Part shown: in pieces, positions 47,229 to 57,442 of the stretch
How the letters are laid out: each line of letters opens with the position of its first letter
How positions within the stretch are numbered: the first letter of the stretch is position 1
Assembly: GCA_907163375.1 (NCBI GenBank)
Contig: CAJQUW010003203.1
Location: 372,001-436,000 of the forward strand
Length of the DNA stretch: 64,000 bases
Direction of reading: 5' to 3'
From: Prostheceraeus crozeri
Taxonomy: Eukaryota > Platyhelminthes > Polycladida > Euryleptidae
The notes under the pieces: generated by a model
Seen by the model: only the letters and a program-made list of their open reading frames with translations
Database searches by the model: none
Told to the model about the DNA's origin: nothing
Made by a program: the position numbers and the translations under genes

Positions 47229-48272
47229 CAAGGAAAATAAAACTAAACTCATTCTAATGAATTCTATCTTGAGCGCTTTCGATGACTCTAGTCATAAGAT
47301 ACGTCATTTATAAGAGGATTCTAAACAATCTTGCACTGAAAGTTATAAACATTCAAATTACATAGCTATGAAAAGAATTTATTTTTAGTTTTTTAAAAGA
47401 ATTTTTAGAAAATGAATTTCAGTTTATAACTAAGACTTTGAAAATGAATGGCTATCCGGACCAATTTATTGAACAACATAAAATAAATAAAGATAAAGAC
47501 CAATAATTGGTCCGTCAAAAAAGAAAGTGTATGTTAGAATTCCATTTCTCGGAGACAGATTTCACACAATTGTCTCGAAAAAGCTAAATGAGTCAATTTC
47601 GAGAACTTTTTTTGCCGCACAGCTTGTTGTACTGCCTCAGACAATGAAGATCCCTTGTCGTTCTTTGAATGATCCAATTCCTCTCGTTGACCGATCAAAT
47701 GTCTGTTATAATTTCAAATGCGACTGCGGATGCAGTTATATCGGTCGGACAACGAGATGTCTTGGTATCCGTATCAAGGAGCACTATCCTAAGTGGGGAG
47801 CATCAAGATCTAGAGTCCCAAAAGATCAAAGCAGCTCAATATGTAAGCATCTTTGGGATTGCAATCTATTTGCCGGACGCAAGATTGAGTCATATTTTTC
47901 TGTTGCTGCGTATTTCAGAAATGTGCCCCATGTTAAGATCACTGAGGCCATTTTGTTGAAGCGGTTCAGGCCCTCGCTGTGTGTTATGAAAGAATATGTA
48001 AGTGACTTGCTCCTGCCATGGTCTTAGCCCTTTCTGCTTTCATCTTATCTATGTTAATTTCCGATAGTCTAATGTCTCGATTTTAGCATGTACCTATGCA
48101 TAATTTTTTACTTAATCTCTTTTCATAGCTATGTAATTTGAATGTTTATAACTTTCAGTGCAAGATTGTTTAGAATCCTCTTATAAATGACGTATCTTAT
48201 GACTAGAGTCATCGAAAGCGCTCAAGATAAAATTCATTAGAATGAGTTTAGTTTTATTTTCCTTGCTAAAAT
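47229..48272. mobile_element. Foldback PLE derivative around a GIY-YIG frame
   Basis: Arms of about 145 bp (47229-47370 and 48123-48272) are near-perfect inverted repeats. The centre holds a PLE endonuclease frame on the plus strand. The right arm contains a hammerhead-like arm (atgactagagtcat, then cGAAAGCGCTC) with a degenerate 5' core. Same layout as 25087-25960. Confidence 0.75.
47527..48027 (+). pseudogene. PLE endonuclease (GIY-YIG), open fragment
   Basis: 166 codons with IPFLGDRFHTIVSKKLNESI, then CYNFKCDCGCSYIGRTTRCL, GIRIKEHYPKW, SSICKHLWDCN and ITEAILLKRFRPSL. YIGRT is the GIY-YIG strand, R and EH follow, and the final EAILLK..RPSL holds the conserved Glu. The domain looks complete and undamaged, but no RT is attached. 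It belongs to a PLE lineage different from the others in the window. Confidence 0.75.
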
Positions 48273-48464
48273 TCAGTGGAAGAAAAGGCTGTTTTAAGTT
48301 TTTGAATTTATTATTAATGATGGAGGTCGGTGAATTTCACAACAATTATATTGTTTTATTTAATGAAACGTATAGACGTGCATACTTCTTGTTGTAAATT
48401 CCCAGTGGAAAAAGTTGCGTCGGCCCAATATAATCTGATGTTGGCCCAATAAACAAAGTGGCCC

Positions 48465-48538
48465 AAATTGCGACCTGACAAGACTAAAGAAAAAGAGAAG
48501 AAAGTCTAATTTTCTTTAGTCTAGTCAGGTCGCAATTT
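48465..48538. repeat. Near-perfect 29-bp hairpin
   Basis: Arms 48465-48493 and 48510-48538 (aaattgcgacctgac...) pair with one mismatch, with a 16-nt loop. Confidence 0.85.
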
Positions 48539-51287
48539 CTATTTGCCTTGTTTATTGAGTTTAAAGATGTCTACTGATTTTCTTTACCGTAGTATTTGTT
48601 CATTTAATATTGTATGCGTTATATATAGCCTACAATCGTTTATATGTTTTGTAATTTCAATCTAATGCAGGAATTTGAGCAAATAGATTTCTGACAATGG
48701 CCACTTCAGATGGTAGAAATATTAAGTTTGTCTTCTTATTTTTATCAAAAATTACAACAAGGAAATTATACATTGTAAAATTTGTATCATTTATTTAGCT
48801 TGTTGAAATTGCATGTACTTATTCACTCATTAACATAATCACTTTTTCAGACAAAATTGAACAGACTAAAAGCCTATCTCACCTGCAAAATATTACATGT
48901 ATTTATAGTAAAAATTATGATTTAGACCGGGCTATCGTATGAACAGCCCATGTTGTATGACAGCATGAAATTGAGCAGAAAGCTTGTCTACAGTATCAAG
49001 ATGTGATACTGAGTCATGAATATCAAAGGCGATTACATTGATTCTTCAATCTTCATTAAATAATCTTAATACGTTTTTCACTCGATTGAACGATATAATT
49101 AGAAGTGCTACGCAACAATATTCCACATTTATGTTATAATTCAATTGAAGATTATTTTTCAGTAATTATTTGCACATTAATGAAAGAATAAAACGTGAAG
49201 AAAAAAGACATTTGATTTCAAATAATATAAAATGATGCAAAAATAGAAAAAATCCTTTTTTGTCATTGCATCGCTTATTAATTTTACAAGCTATTTTGTA
49301 TAGTGATTATTTCCTTTCATGAATTTTGTACAATATTTCAAATCATCAGCGGAATATTTACTTGAATTATTGTTTAATGAGTAGGTTTAGAACGTATGTT
49401 TATGGAGAACAGATGGATGATCCCAAATGAGTGATTCCGCGATAAACATTGAATATGTGCTTACTCTATCCTAGTCGTTGGAAATAAGTTCGTGGATTGC
49501 CCTGCAATGGCATGTGCTGCACAGTTGGTCACGGAAATAGTCCTCATGCGAAATGGTCTGAAATGGTTTTGTTAAACCTGTCCACAGAAAAGGTCTCGAG
49601 ATAAAATGCAAATAACAGAGTCGTCCTTAGCAACATCTGAAACCTTCGCTTCTCTAAAATTTTAAGCGGAAAATTTATAGTCTGAGTTTGAAGACAAGCA
49701 TAAGTAGGTCTACTTCCTTTGGCAGTCAGAGGCTATTTGTTTTCCGACTAAAATTTTAACGGAAACATAGTTTTTGATGCTGCTGAGACCGTCTCTGTTA
49801 TTCAAATTTTTTTGAGACTTACCGTGGGACCGGTTTATTGAAGCAGAATTTCAGGACCATTTCGTGAAAATAGCATTTTGACAAGGAGCAAAAGTCACGC
49901 ATTGCCTTCAGATTGCTATCTCATTTGTCATGTGATCATGATACTCAAACTGAGTGGGCAGATCTGCGACTGTCCACGGAAAGCGCAAGCTGTTCGAATC
50001 ATGATTAAAGATGTATGTGCTTTCTTGTATGCATTTGCGACTTCTTGAATTGCAATCTACGCTGCTGTACTATCAACCGCATGTGAAGTCATTTCTCTTA
50101 AGGGAGCGAGTTGAAAGCTTGAGTTATAAACAGATCATCCTGCAAAAAAGAGTCTTCGGGAAATCATAGCTGTCTGAAAGAATGTTTCATCCACAAAAAA
50201 TGTAGTTTGAATGTAGGACGGCAACAGTGTTAAATCGTTGGATGGTCGACACACGTTGCTTCGCAAACTTTTGGTGAGATAAGTTGCTATCTGCGATCAT
50301 GTAAGCATCATCCGAATGTGAATCTGCCGACGTCACCGTTCTATAGTGTTCGTACAGCACATTATTTGAAATTGATCGATCAAAGTTTTAATTCAGCCAA
50401 CTAGTTTTATTACTAAAATCGTGTAATACGCAGTAAATTACTGGCATCAATTGAAATATTTTGGGGTAGATTTAAACACATGAGCAGATAACATGAACAT
50501 TATATCTCTGAAATGCCGAGTTGTTTATTACGGTTTTAGTTCTTAACTATTTTGAATTAAATGTGTCTGCAAGAACTCATGAAATCAATTTGAATGGTGA
50601 GGGAAAACTTCATTAATCCACTTTTCCCAAGATAAAGCATTTTCAAAATAACTGAAAGAAAAATACCTTCATCACTACCTACTTTTATCATTAGTACGAC
50701 AGAAACATCGCACCATTCACCTGAAAACCCCGAGAAAGCATGAGAGGACTTCGAGGGTAACTGGAGCATGTGAAGCCGAAGTAATTTTCACTTCAGCCAA
50801 ATGTAAATCCGGATTTCGCACGTGTAACGTTATTACGCTTTAGCTGTAGCGTTATTACGTTTCCTTTGTTAAGATTGCTACTAGAGGAATGCACGATTTC
50901 AATTCCAACAACTTCTGTGATGTTGATTTGATCTTCAACTTTGATTTCATGGACTAATGGCATCGAGTAAATCATTCAATTCGCAGACTTTTTCACATAA
51001 GTATAGCCACTACTCGATTTTCATGTCAATTCGTGTAACGTTACTACGTTTGATCTTAATTGATTATTGCGTCACAAAGAAAGAATTGTAAAGCAAATGG
51101 AGCATGCAAACATTAATTTCAGGGAATCTGCTAGCCATTCTGTCCGGTAGATCGATGCCAACCTGGTAGCATCTACTACAAAAATGTTATTGAAATGTAG
51201 TAAATGCGTGCGATGTAACGTTATTACGCATGGAATTGCTCATATATATCTGCATAGATATATAATATCTATAGAGACCCTCATGCC

Positions 51288-51289
<2 letters not shown>
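48539..51289. other. Unassigned AT-rich DNA
   Basis: About 2.75 kb with no recognisable coding region. The word gtaacgttattacg recurs at about 50823-50838, 50849-50861 and 51217-51230, with a variant near 51033-51048, without forming a tandem array. Confidence 0.4.

Positions 51290-51333
<44 letters not shown>
51290..51333. repeat. (TA)n microsatellite hosting a hAT element
   Basis: A TA run left of the hAT element. TA sequence also follows the element at 52319-52348. Confidence 0.9.
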
Positions 51334-51337
<4 letters not shown>

Positions 51338-51358
51338 GAGTATTAAATATATATATAT

Positions 51359-52315
51359 CAGTGGCGGCTCTATGGATTTCTGTTAGGTCATGCTCATCAA
51401 TTTTTACTGGCTGACGAAATAGGGATGGTCAAACACAGTTTCAAAAGTTTTACAACTTCGGGCAAGCTCTTTTGTAAATCCTCAGAGAAAATGAATTTTA
51501 ATAAGTCTTTCAATGGTTTCTTGAAGTCATCATCGTGATAAATAAATTTTAATTCATTTTGGAGACGACTTATATCAAAAAAATCTTCATATGCAGATTT
51601 TAGAGATCGGAGTAGATGGTGAGGGAAATCCCATTGATAAGAAGAAAAGAAATTCATGTCCAGGAGGCTCAGAAATTCAAAATCTTTGTGATCACGAAAG
51701 CGTGCTTCCATACCTTCAGAAATTGTGTCAATAATTTTGAACATAAGGGGACACAATTCTGATGCAATTAGTTCTTCCGTCTTATGATTGGGGAGCATCT
51801 CAAAAACCTTTGCTGTCAAATCATGATACTCATCATCAGAGTCGTAAACAACTGAGACTCGAGACATCTCATGATTTCACTACACCGATAAAATCAGCAG
51901 ATTGCCGTCCAATCAGCTACCGTTAGTTGGTTGAAACGAGCTATACGTATCATTTGTGCTTCCCGTCCACGGCATGAGATGGAGTATGTAAATCGTCATC
52001 CGCAGATTTTGCTATTGTTCTCCCGTCAGATGATCCGGCCAATAACAAATGAGGTATGCTCGAAGCGTTCCCCTGAATTTTTTAGAACAAGTTAGCTACT
52101 TGATAAATCTTAATTGAGTATGACCTTAATGTCACAGCAACATGATCTGACATAGTAATCAAATGTTGTCAAAGCTTGAAAATGATGTTGGAAGTTTTTT
52201 TATTGATTCAAAACTTTCCCTTTCTTGTGGTTGGCATCGTTGATTTGTGTGGAGGAAAATTAGACAAAATACTTCGTCATGCTGAGCAGGAAGTGCATGA
52301 TCGCTAAAGCCGCCA

Positions 52316-52318
<3 letters not shown>
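51359..52318. mobile_element. hAT-type element, internally deleted (960 bp)
   Basis: The ends are cagtggcggctctat and, as reverse complement of the right end, cagtggcggctttag, an 11-bp inverted repeat. atatatat flanks both sides, compatible with the 8-bp target duplication of hAT elements, although the host is a TA repeat. Inside lies a piece of hAT transposase. Confidence 0.8.
51397..51867 (-). pseudogene. hAT transposase fragment
   Basis: 156 codons on the minus strand with DFEFLSLLDMNFFSSYQWDF and LPEVVKLLKLCLTIPISSAS. The second block is the start of the hAT C-terminal dimerisation region, which normally continues ..ER.FS. Here it stops at SASKN. The BED zinc finger and catalytic Asp residues are missing. 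Such ZMYM1/Charlie-like proteins are common in animal genomes. Confidence 0.75.
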
Positions 52319-52352
<34 letters not shown>

Positions 52353-52520
52353 CGACAAAAAGATAGTTTACAACATAAACTACCTGGGACTAGACACGCC
52401 GACCACTGCCAACCGATAATATCATAAAAGCAGAACGATGAGTTGGAAGACCGGTTTCGTGATGTTAAACACTTTCTCGATTCCAATATAAGACAGGTGG
52501 TGATACAACGAGTTAAAGAC

Positions 52521-52521
<1 letters not shown>

Positions 52522-52569
<48 letters not shown>
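52522..52569. repeat. (TA)n microsatellite, left edge of ribozyme repeat cluster
   Basis: A TA run. Similar TA runs at 52664-52698 and 54135-54170 divide and close the cluster. Confidence 0.9.
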
Positions 52570-52570
<1 letters not shown>

Positions 52571-52571
<1 letters not shown>

Positions 52572-52661
52572 GACAAGTAACCTGGCAATTAATAAATTTA
52601 TCAAATCTCAACAGATGTAACATGTAACATGTCTCGTGGTGGTTACATCTGTTGAGATTTG

Positions 52662-52666
<5 letters not shown>
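52571..52666. repeat. Foldback of the ribozyme-repeat tail
   Basis: The segment holds the repeat tail on the minus strand (tcaaatctcaacagatgtaa) followed by the ribozyme 3' strand and tail on the plus strand (gtctcgtggtggttacatct). It forms an inverted repeat around acatgtaacatgtctcg. Confidence 0.75.
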
Positions 52667-52697
<31 letters not shown>

Positions 52698-52701
<4 letters not shown>

Positions 52702-52892
52702 CAAATCTCAACAGATGTAACCACCACGAGACATGTTTCGGCCTGTTGGGCCTCATCAGTCGTGGGCAGGTTTGAACCAGCGACGTTGGAGCTAGAGGAC
52801 GTGCAAGCATACCCTCTAACCACAAGGCCACCGGACCATCTGTTGAGAGCGTGAATTAGCCAGGAAGGCACTGCTTTAACGCAGGCACGTAT
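52698..52892 (-). mobile_element. Truncated minus-strand copy of the tRNA-like/hammerhead repeat
   Basis: Contains tail, hammerhead, B box (ggttcaaacc as reverse complement of 52769-52778), tRNA-like head and the flank gtgccttcctggctaattca. It ends near 52892. The reading direction is opposite to the tandem array. Confidence 0.85.
52719..52772 (-). ncRNA. Hammerhead ribozyme, minus-strand copy
   Basis: The same sequence as in the tandem array: AACC, CCACGA, CTGATGA, GGCC-caaca-GGCC, GAAA, catGTC, TCGTGG, GGTT on the minus strand. All core positions are intact. Confidence 0.85.
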
Positions 52893-53061
52893 GTACTTGT
52901 AGTAGTATGTACTTGTCCAAACATGTAATGAGTAGCGCCTGCGTGAAGCGCCTCAATCTCGGATGCGGTATTAAGTGATTGCAGAAAGCATTCCACCCTC
53001 CACGTGCCTGCGTTAAAGCAGTGCCTTCCTGGCTAATTCACGCTCTCAACAGATGGTCCGG

Positions 53062-53123
53062 TGGCCTTGTGGTTAGAGGGTATGCTTGCACGTCCTCTAG
53101 CTCCAACGTCGCTGGTTCAAACC
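53062..53123 (+). promoter_or_regulatory. tRNA-like Pol III promoter (A box and B box), unit 1
   Basis: The A-box-like tggccttgtgg is at 53062-53072 and the B box ggttcaaacc at 53114-53123, about 41 bp apart, as in tRNA-derived SINE heads. Surrounding gtccggtggccttgtggtta resembles a tRNA D-arm region. The A box has T where A is usual at one position. Units 2-4 repeat it at +303, +606 and +909. The last four bases of the B box (AACC) are also the outer strand of hammerhead stem I. Confidence 0.65.
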
Positions 53124-53173
53124 TGCCCACGACTGATGAGGCCCAACAGGCCGAAACATGTCTCGTGGTGGTT
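53120..53173 (+). ncRNA. Hammerhead ribozyme, array unit 1
   Basis: AACC (53120-53123), internal loop tgc, stem I CCACGA (53127-53132), core CTGATGA (53133-53139), stem II GGCC/GGCC with loop caaca, GAAA (53153-53156), minimal stem III, cleavage triplet GTC (53160-53162), stem I TCGTGG (53163-53168), outer helix GGTT (53170-53173). All invariant nucleotides are present. The very short stem III is like that of retrozyme and satellite hammerheads, which often cleave as dimers. Confidence 0.9.
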
Positions 53174-53422
53174 ACATCTGTTGAGATTTGATAAATTTAT
53201 CAATTGCCAGGTTACTTGTCTAAACATGTAATGAGTAGCGCCTGCGTGAAGCGCCTCAATCTCGGATGCGGTATTAAGTGATTGCAGAAAGCATTCCACC
53301 CTCCACGTGCCTGCGTTAAAGCAGTGCCTTCCTGGCTAATTCACGCTCTCAACAGATGGTCCGGTGGCCTTGTGGTTAGAGGGTATGCTTGCACGTCCTC
53401 TAGCTCCAACGTCGCTGGTTCA

Positions 53423-53476
53423 AACCTGCCCACGACTGATGAGGCCCAACAGGCCGAAACATGTCTCGTGGTGGTT
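53423..53476 (+). ncRNA. Hammerhead ribozyme, array unit 2
   Basis: Identical to unit 1, one period (303 bp) downstream. The cut sites of neighbouring units delimit a 303-nt monomer. Confidence 0.9.
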
Positions 53477-53725
53477 ACATCTGTTGAGATTTGATAAATT
53501 TATCAATTGCCAGGTTACTTGTCTAAACATGTAATGAGTAGCGCCTGCGTGAAGCGCCTCAATCTCGGATGCGGTATTAAGTGATTGCAGAAAGCATTCC
53601 ACCCTCCACGTGCCTGCGTTAAAGCAGTGCCTTCCTGGCTAATTCACGCTCTCAACAGATGGTCCGGTGGCCTTGTGGTTAGAGGGTATGCTTGCACGTC
53701 CTCTAGCTCCAACGTCGCTGGTTCA

Positions 53726-53779
53726 AACCTGCCCACGACTGATGAGGCCCAACAGGCCGAAACATGTCTCGTGGTGGTT
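53726..53779 (+). ncRNA. Hammerhead ribozyme, array unit 3
   Basis: Identical core, stems and loops to units 1 and 2. Confidence 0.9.
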
Positions 53780-54028
53780 ACATCTGTTGAGATTTGATAA
53801 ATTTATCAATTGCCAGGTTACTTGTCTAAACATGTAATGAGTAGCGCCTGCGTGAAGCGCCTCAATCTCGGATGCGGTATTAAGTGATTGCAGAAAGCAT
53901 TCCACCCTCCACGTGCCTGCGTTAAAGCAGTGCCTTCCTGGCTAATTCACGCTCTCAACAGATGGTCCGGTGGCCTTGTGGTTAGAGGGTATACTTGCAC
54001 GTCCTCTAGCTCCAACGTCGCTGGTTCA

Positions 54029-54082
54029 AACCTGCCCACGACTGATGAGGCCCAACAGGCCGAAACATGTCTCGTGGTGGTT
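54029..54082 (+). ncRNA. Hammerhead ribozyme, array unit 4
   Basis: Identical core, stems and loops. This unit runs into the closing TA repeat at 54135. Confidence 0.9.
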
Positions 54083-54134
54083 ACATCTGTTGAGATTTGA
54101 TAAATTTATCAATTGCCAGGTTACTTGTCTAAAC

Positions 54135-54165
<31 letters not shown>

Positions 54166-54170
54166 TATAT

Positions 54171-54461
54171 TGTGATGGATTCTGTGTGTTAATTTCTGTG
54201 ACTTTAATTGACCTTGACTTTTGTTTGTCTGCTCTGTCTGAAGCTAGGTGTTTTCTCTTAAAATCTAAATTGGCTACTGTTGTCCCCGTAAGGAATGTAA
54301 ATAAAATCAGCTGTTCTACAATCCAAGTCGATTTTAGCGTCTCAAATCCGAACGGTAGACCATACGACGGGAAGCTAAGAGTCTCTTACCTCTTGACCGC
54401 GCCTTAAGTCATTATTATCGCTATTTATTCCTTACATACATATATATATATATAATATAAT
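54171..54461. other. Unassigned DNA between ribozyme array and PLE-8
   Basis: No gene recognised. Ends in a short TA run (54439-54457) at the truncation point of PLE-8. Confidence 0.35.
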
Positions 54462-54996
54462 CATCCAAAAACTATCATTCGAAAGATTCCCAAAATGATT
54501 GAAACAAGAATTTCAAGATTGTCTTGCAACAAAATTGATAAATCGAAGCCAATTTTTCAAGATTCTCTAAAAGCGAGCGGATATTCAGATGTTTTGCATT
54601 ACAAAGGTAGTATTGAGTCCAGACCGAGACGCAGAAGAAGCATCATCTGATTTAATCCAACATGCAGCTCAAATGTCAAAACAAACATTGGGCGTATCTT
54701 CCTTTCATTGATACGCAAACATTTCCCGAACAGTCATAAATATAATGTTTTATTCAATAAAAACAATCTGAAAATAAGCTATAGCTGTGTGCGAAATATG
54801 GAGGCTATAATCAAAAGCCACAGCACAAAATTGTTGAAAAGTGAACAACAAAATCATGTTGAAATCAACAAATCATGAACAAAATCAAATTGAACGGAAA
54901 TGCAATTGTAGAGTGAAAGAAAATTGTCCTTTAAGTGGTGATTGCTTACAAGAGAGTGTTGTATACAAAGCACTGTTAAGTCAAGAACAGAAGAAA
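54462..54996 (+). pseudogene. PLE-8, first part: RT tail, linker, zinc knuckle
   Basis: Plus-strand frames give HPKTIIRKIPKMIETRISRL, RRRRSII then TGA then FNP, SNVKTNIGRIFLSLIRKHFP, ISYSCVRNMEAIIKSHS, CNCRVKENCPLSGDCLQESV and VYKALLSQEQKK. TGA occupies the place of the conserved Trp in WFNP. A frameshift lies in the knuckle upstream region near 54870. The gene is cut at 54996/54997 by an insert and resumes at 57117 with KIYFG. Confidence 0.8.
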
Positions 54997-57116
54997 CCCT
55001 GTGCAAACGGAAAATCGGCAAACAATTTCGGCCCAAACGCGACGTGTCCGGACGCCCCTAAGTCGGCCCACGTTCGGCTGGTCGACTTCGGCCCGTAGTG
55101 TATTGACCGTATGTAGCGGGTCGATTTGTGGTGGCTGAATCCAGTCCGCGAGATCTGCGTTGGCTTGCCTTTACCTAACCACATGTAATAAGCAATAACA
55201 ACTATTCATCAGATGATGAAACTTACCTAGATTGAGTCCACTGAAGGTCAATTTTGTAAACGTAGACATCGGGATTCAGGTTGATTGTACCTCAAACAAG
55301 TTTAAATCTTGAACACAATAATCATATCCAGTGGAATTCAAAACTATCGTAGATGAGGTTCATTAGGATATTCTGCTCCTAAATTTTGATGTCTGAAACC
55401 AACAAAAATACATTATAAGCGAATTCAGATAGTAAAACGCAGACAAACCGTGAACAATGATGTAAAACACAAACCATGTAGAGCTCTATAACGACACATA
55501 ATAAAGAAGTATGTGACACAGAAATGAGCATTAATTTATTGTAAGATGAAAGGTGATAATTGATCTAAACTATTTTTATATTTCATCATTCCAATAATTT
55601 ACAACAGCACGAATCAATCGACAACACATTTTCCCAGGGTGGACAACGCAGAAAGTCCGATCAATTTGATATGTAATTTAAAATGATTTCTCCTTTAGCT
55701 GAAATAAATAACAACGTACCGCAAGATGGTTTATACTTACACATCCAAACCAACCATGTAGTGAAACATTCGAACCTGTGACTTATTTTCAAAGTTTGCG
55801 ACTTGTTGCCATACAGGCCGTGAGAAGGGAAGAACGTGGTACCGGCGGAAATTCACATTTCAAGGAGGCTCAAAAAGGCCAACAAAATAATACTTAAAGC
55901 CGAGCTATTACTAATAGAAATCCGCAGAAAATTCTCCCTTGTAAAAATTAGAAAAAAAATTTCAATCCCAATTCATGACCTTAAATTTAAATAAAGCTTC
56001 TTGCAATGACACCCGACGTCTTGCATGCTGACTTGATCACGGGAATAACCCGATGCTGGTGAAATCAAAACATTCGGAGGCAGTGACAAGAATAGCCTTA
56101 CAACATATTTACACATTACAAAATACTGTCGATCACATCAGTCTGCAGCAAAATGCTTCAAGGATTAACAGCAGAAATATATACTCAATACTGAAAAAAC
56201 CGAATCATTCGGAAGCAGTTACAAACAATCGCAAAAAATTACTTGTCACAGTCGCAGACGATGAAACGTCGGGTGTCATTTCAGGAAGTTTTATTCAATA
56301 TGTAAGGTCGTAAATTGGGAGTGAAATTCTGTTTTTTTAACCAATGGCCAACATCCCGTGAGACTATAAACTGCAAACATATGCATGTACATGGAAATTA
56401 AATGGCATGAATAATTACAGTGGTATGGCATAATTTTCTCCTTTTGATTTTTTTGTTTGCTTATAAGAATGCTTTCAATTGCCTTAACTCTTTTTCATGT
56501 ACAATAGGCCTAATTAAACAACCCACTGCCTAAATTACACGTAGGCCTGACAAAACGACAGACGGCTTGCTCACAAACGACATTATCGAAAAGCATCAAT
56601 CAGCTAATTGAATTTTAAGATGGAGGACATTCATGTTTATTCACCACTCCTGTTTTTAGGAAATGCTTCAATATCAAGGATTGAACTTTTCATCTCCTAT
56701 CAACGATCCTGATGAATCACGCGATTAATTCTTTAATCAAATACATATTTTATTTTGTAACTTTAGGACAATTTGAATGGTTGGCTTAGAATCTGTTACT
56801 ATACAAGTTACCTATTGATGCGGTTTATTCACCTGATTTACGAGTACGATTTATTTGCTACTCACATGTCTTAATAGCGTTGACGCACCATACACTCCAT
56901 TTAGATAATCATATATCCGCGGTAATAATCTTTAGCGAAGGATGTCAACATGTATACTATCTTCAATGAATAGAGAACACTGCACCGTCAGCTGTTCAAC
57001 GAGTTGATTCACACCCACACACAGCATGAGGAATCCATGAACTGACTGATAGACGAAGCGCGCGGCGAAGAAATGCATTGCGAAGAACACGGTTCGACAT
57101 TTAAGTTTGCACAGGG
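54997..57116. mobile_element. 2.1-kb insertion with short inverted ends inside PLE-8
   Basis: ccctgtgcaaac (54997-55008) and its reverse complement gtttgcacaggg (57105-57116) form 12-bp perfect terminal inverted repeats. They fall exactly where the PLE-8 endonuclease is split between EQKK and KIYFG. No transposase is recognisable inside, so this would be a non-autonomous DNA element. Flanking A-rich bases make any target duplication ambiguous. An inner imperfect inverted repeat lies at 55951-56022 and 56265-56334. Confidence 0.7.
55951..56334. repeat. Imperfect inverted repeat within the 2.1-kb insert
   Basis: Arms of about 70 bp pair around atgacacccgacgt (56008-56022 with 56265-56280) and ctcccaattt-like flanks. 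The spacer includes two copies of a segment encoding a HSEAVT peptide on the plus strand, which may be chance. Confidence 0.6.
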
Positions 57117-57442
57117 AAAGATCTATTTCGGTGTGTGAGAAAGACTTTAGATTGAGATGCAGAAATCACAAAAAATCGTTCTCAAACTTTTCGCATATCA
57201 ACGAAACATCACTCTCAAAATATATCTGGAAGCCAAAAGATGAAGATCAAAATTATGCAATCAAATGGGATGTTGTTTCAAAATCATCACCATATGCGTG
57301 TGGAATGAGACACTGCAATCTATGTCTCACAGAAAAATATTTCATTGCAACAGCTGACCCTAGAAATTTGATAAAAAAAGTGAGATCATTATTGCCAAAT
57401 GTAGACATCGCAGAAAATATCTTCTATGCAATCTTAAGACCT
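57117..57442 (+). pseudogene. PLE-8, second part: GIY-YIG endonuclease
   Basis: Plus strand: KIYFGV, a 1-nt loss, then CEKDFRLRCRNHKKSFSNFS, LSKYIWKPKDED, CGMRHCNLCLTEKYF, and after a shift in an A-run near 57377, KCRHRRKYLL. It completes the element begun at 54462. Downstream at 57523 a CTGATGATCG...GAAC sequence parallels the PLE-1 hammerhead but has lost GAAA. Confidence 0.8.

Larger units (their letters stand above)
52921..54134 (+). repeat. Tandem array of four 303-bp units with tRNA-like head and hammerhead ribozyme
   Basis: Four units with an exact 303-bp period, nearly identical (one visible change: tatgcttgc becomes tatacttgc in unit 4). Each contains, in order, a GC-rich leader, a tRNA-like segment with A and B boxes, a type-I hammerhead and a short tail gataaatttatcaattgcca. 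TA microsatellites bound the cluster. A multimeric transcript would be cut once per unit into 303-nt monomers that could circularise, the scheme known for retrozymes. Confidence 0.9.

Noticed and set aside
51184..51414. Open frames made of IYIYIY repeats at many TA tracts
   Set aside because: They are translations of TA microsatellites with no protein signal.
52921..54134. A genuine tRNA gene in each 303-bp unit
   Set aside because: A and B boxes are present, but acceptor and T-stem pairing is not good and there is no clean anticodon arm. It is tRNA-like, not a tRNA gene.
52921..54134. CRISPR-like array
   Set aside because: The period is 303 bp with no unique spacers, and the genome is animal.
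54641..54660. Selenocysteine or stop read-through at the TGA in PLE-8
   Set aside because: No SECIS-like element is visible. The position is a Trp in related PLEs, and other frameshifts nearby indicate a pseudogene.
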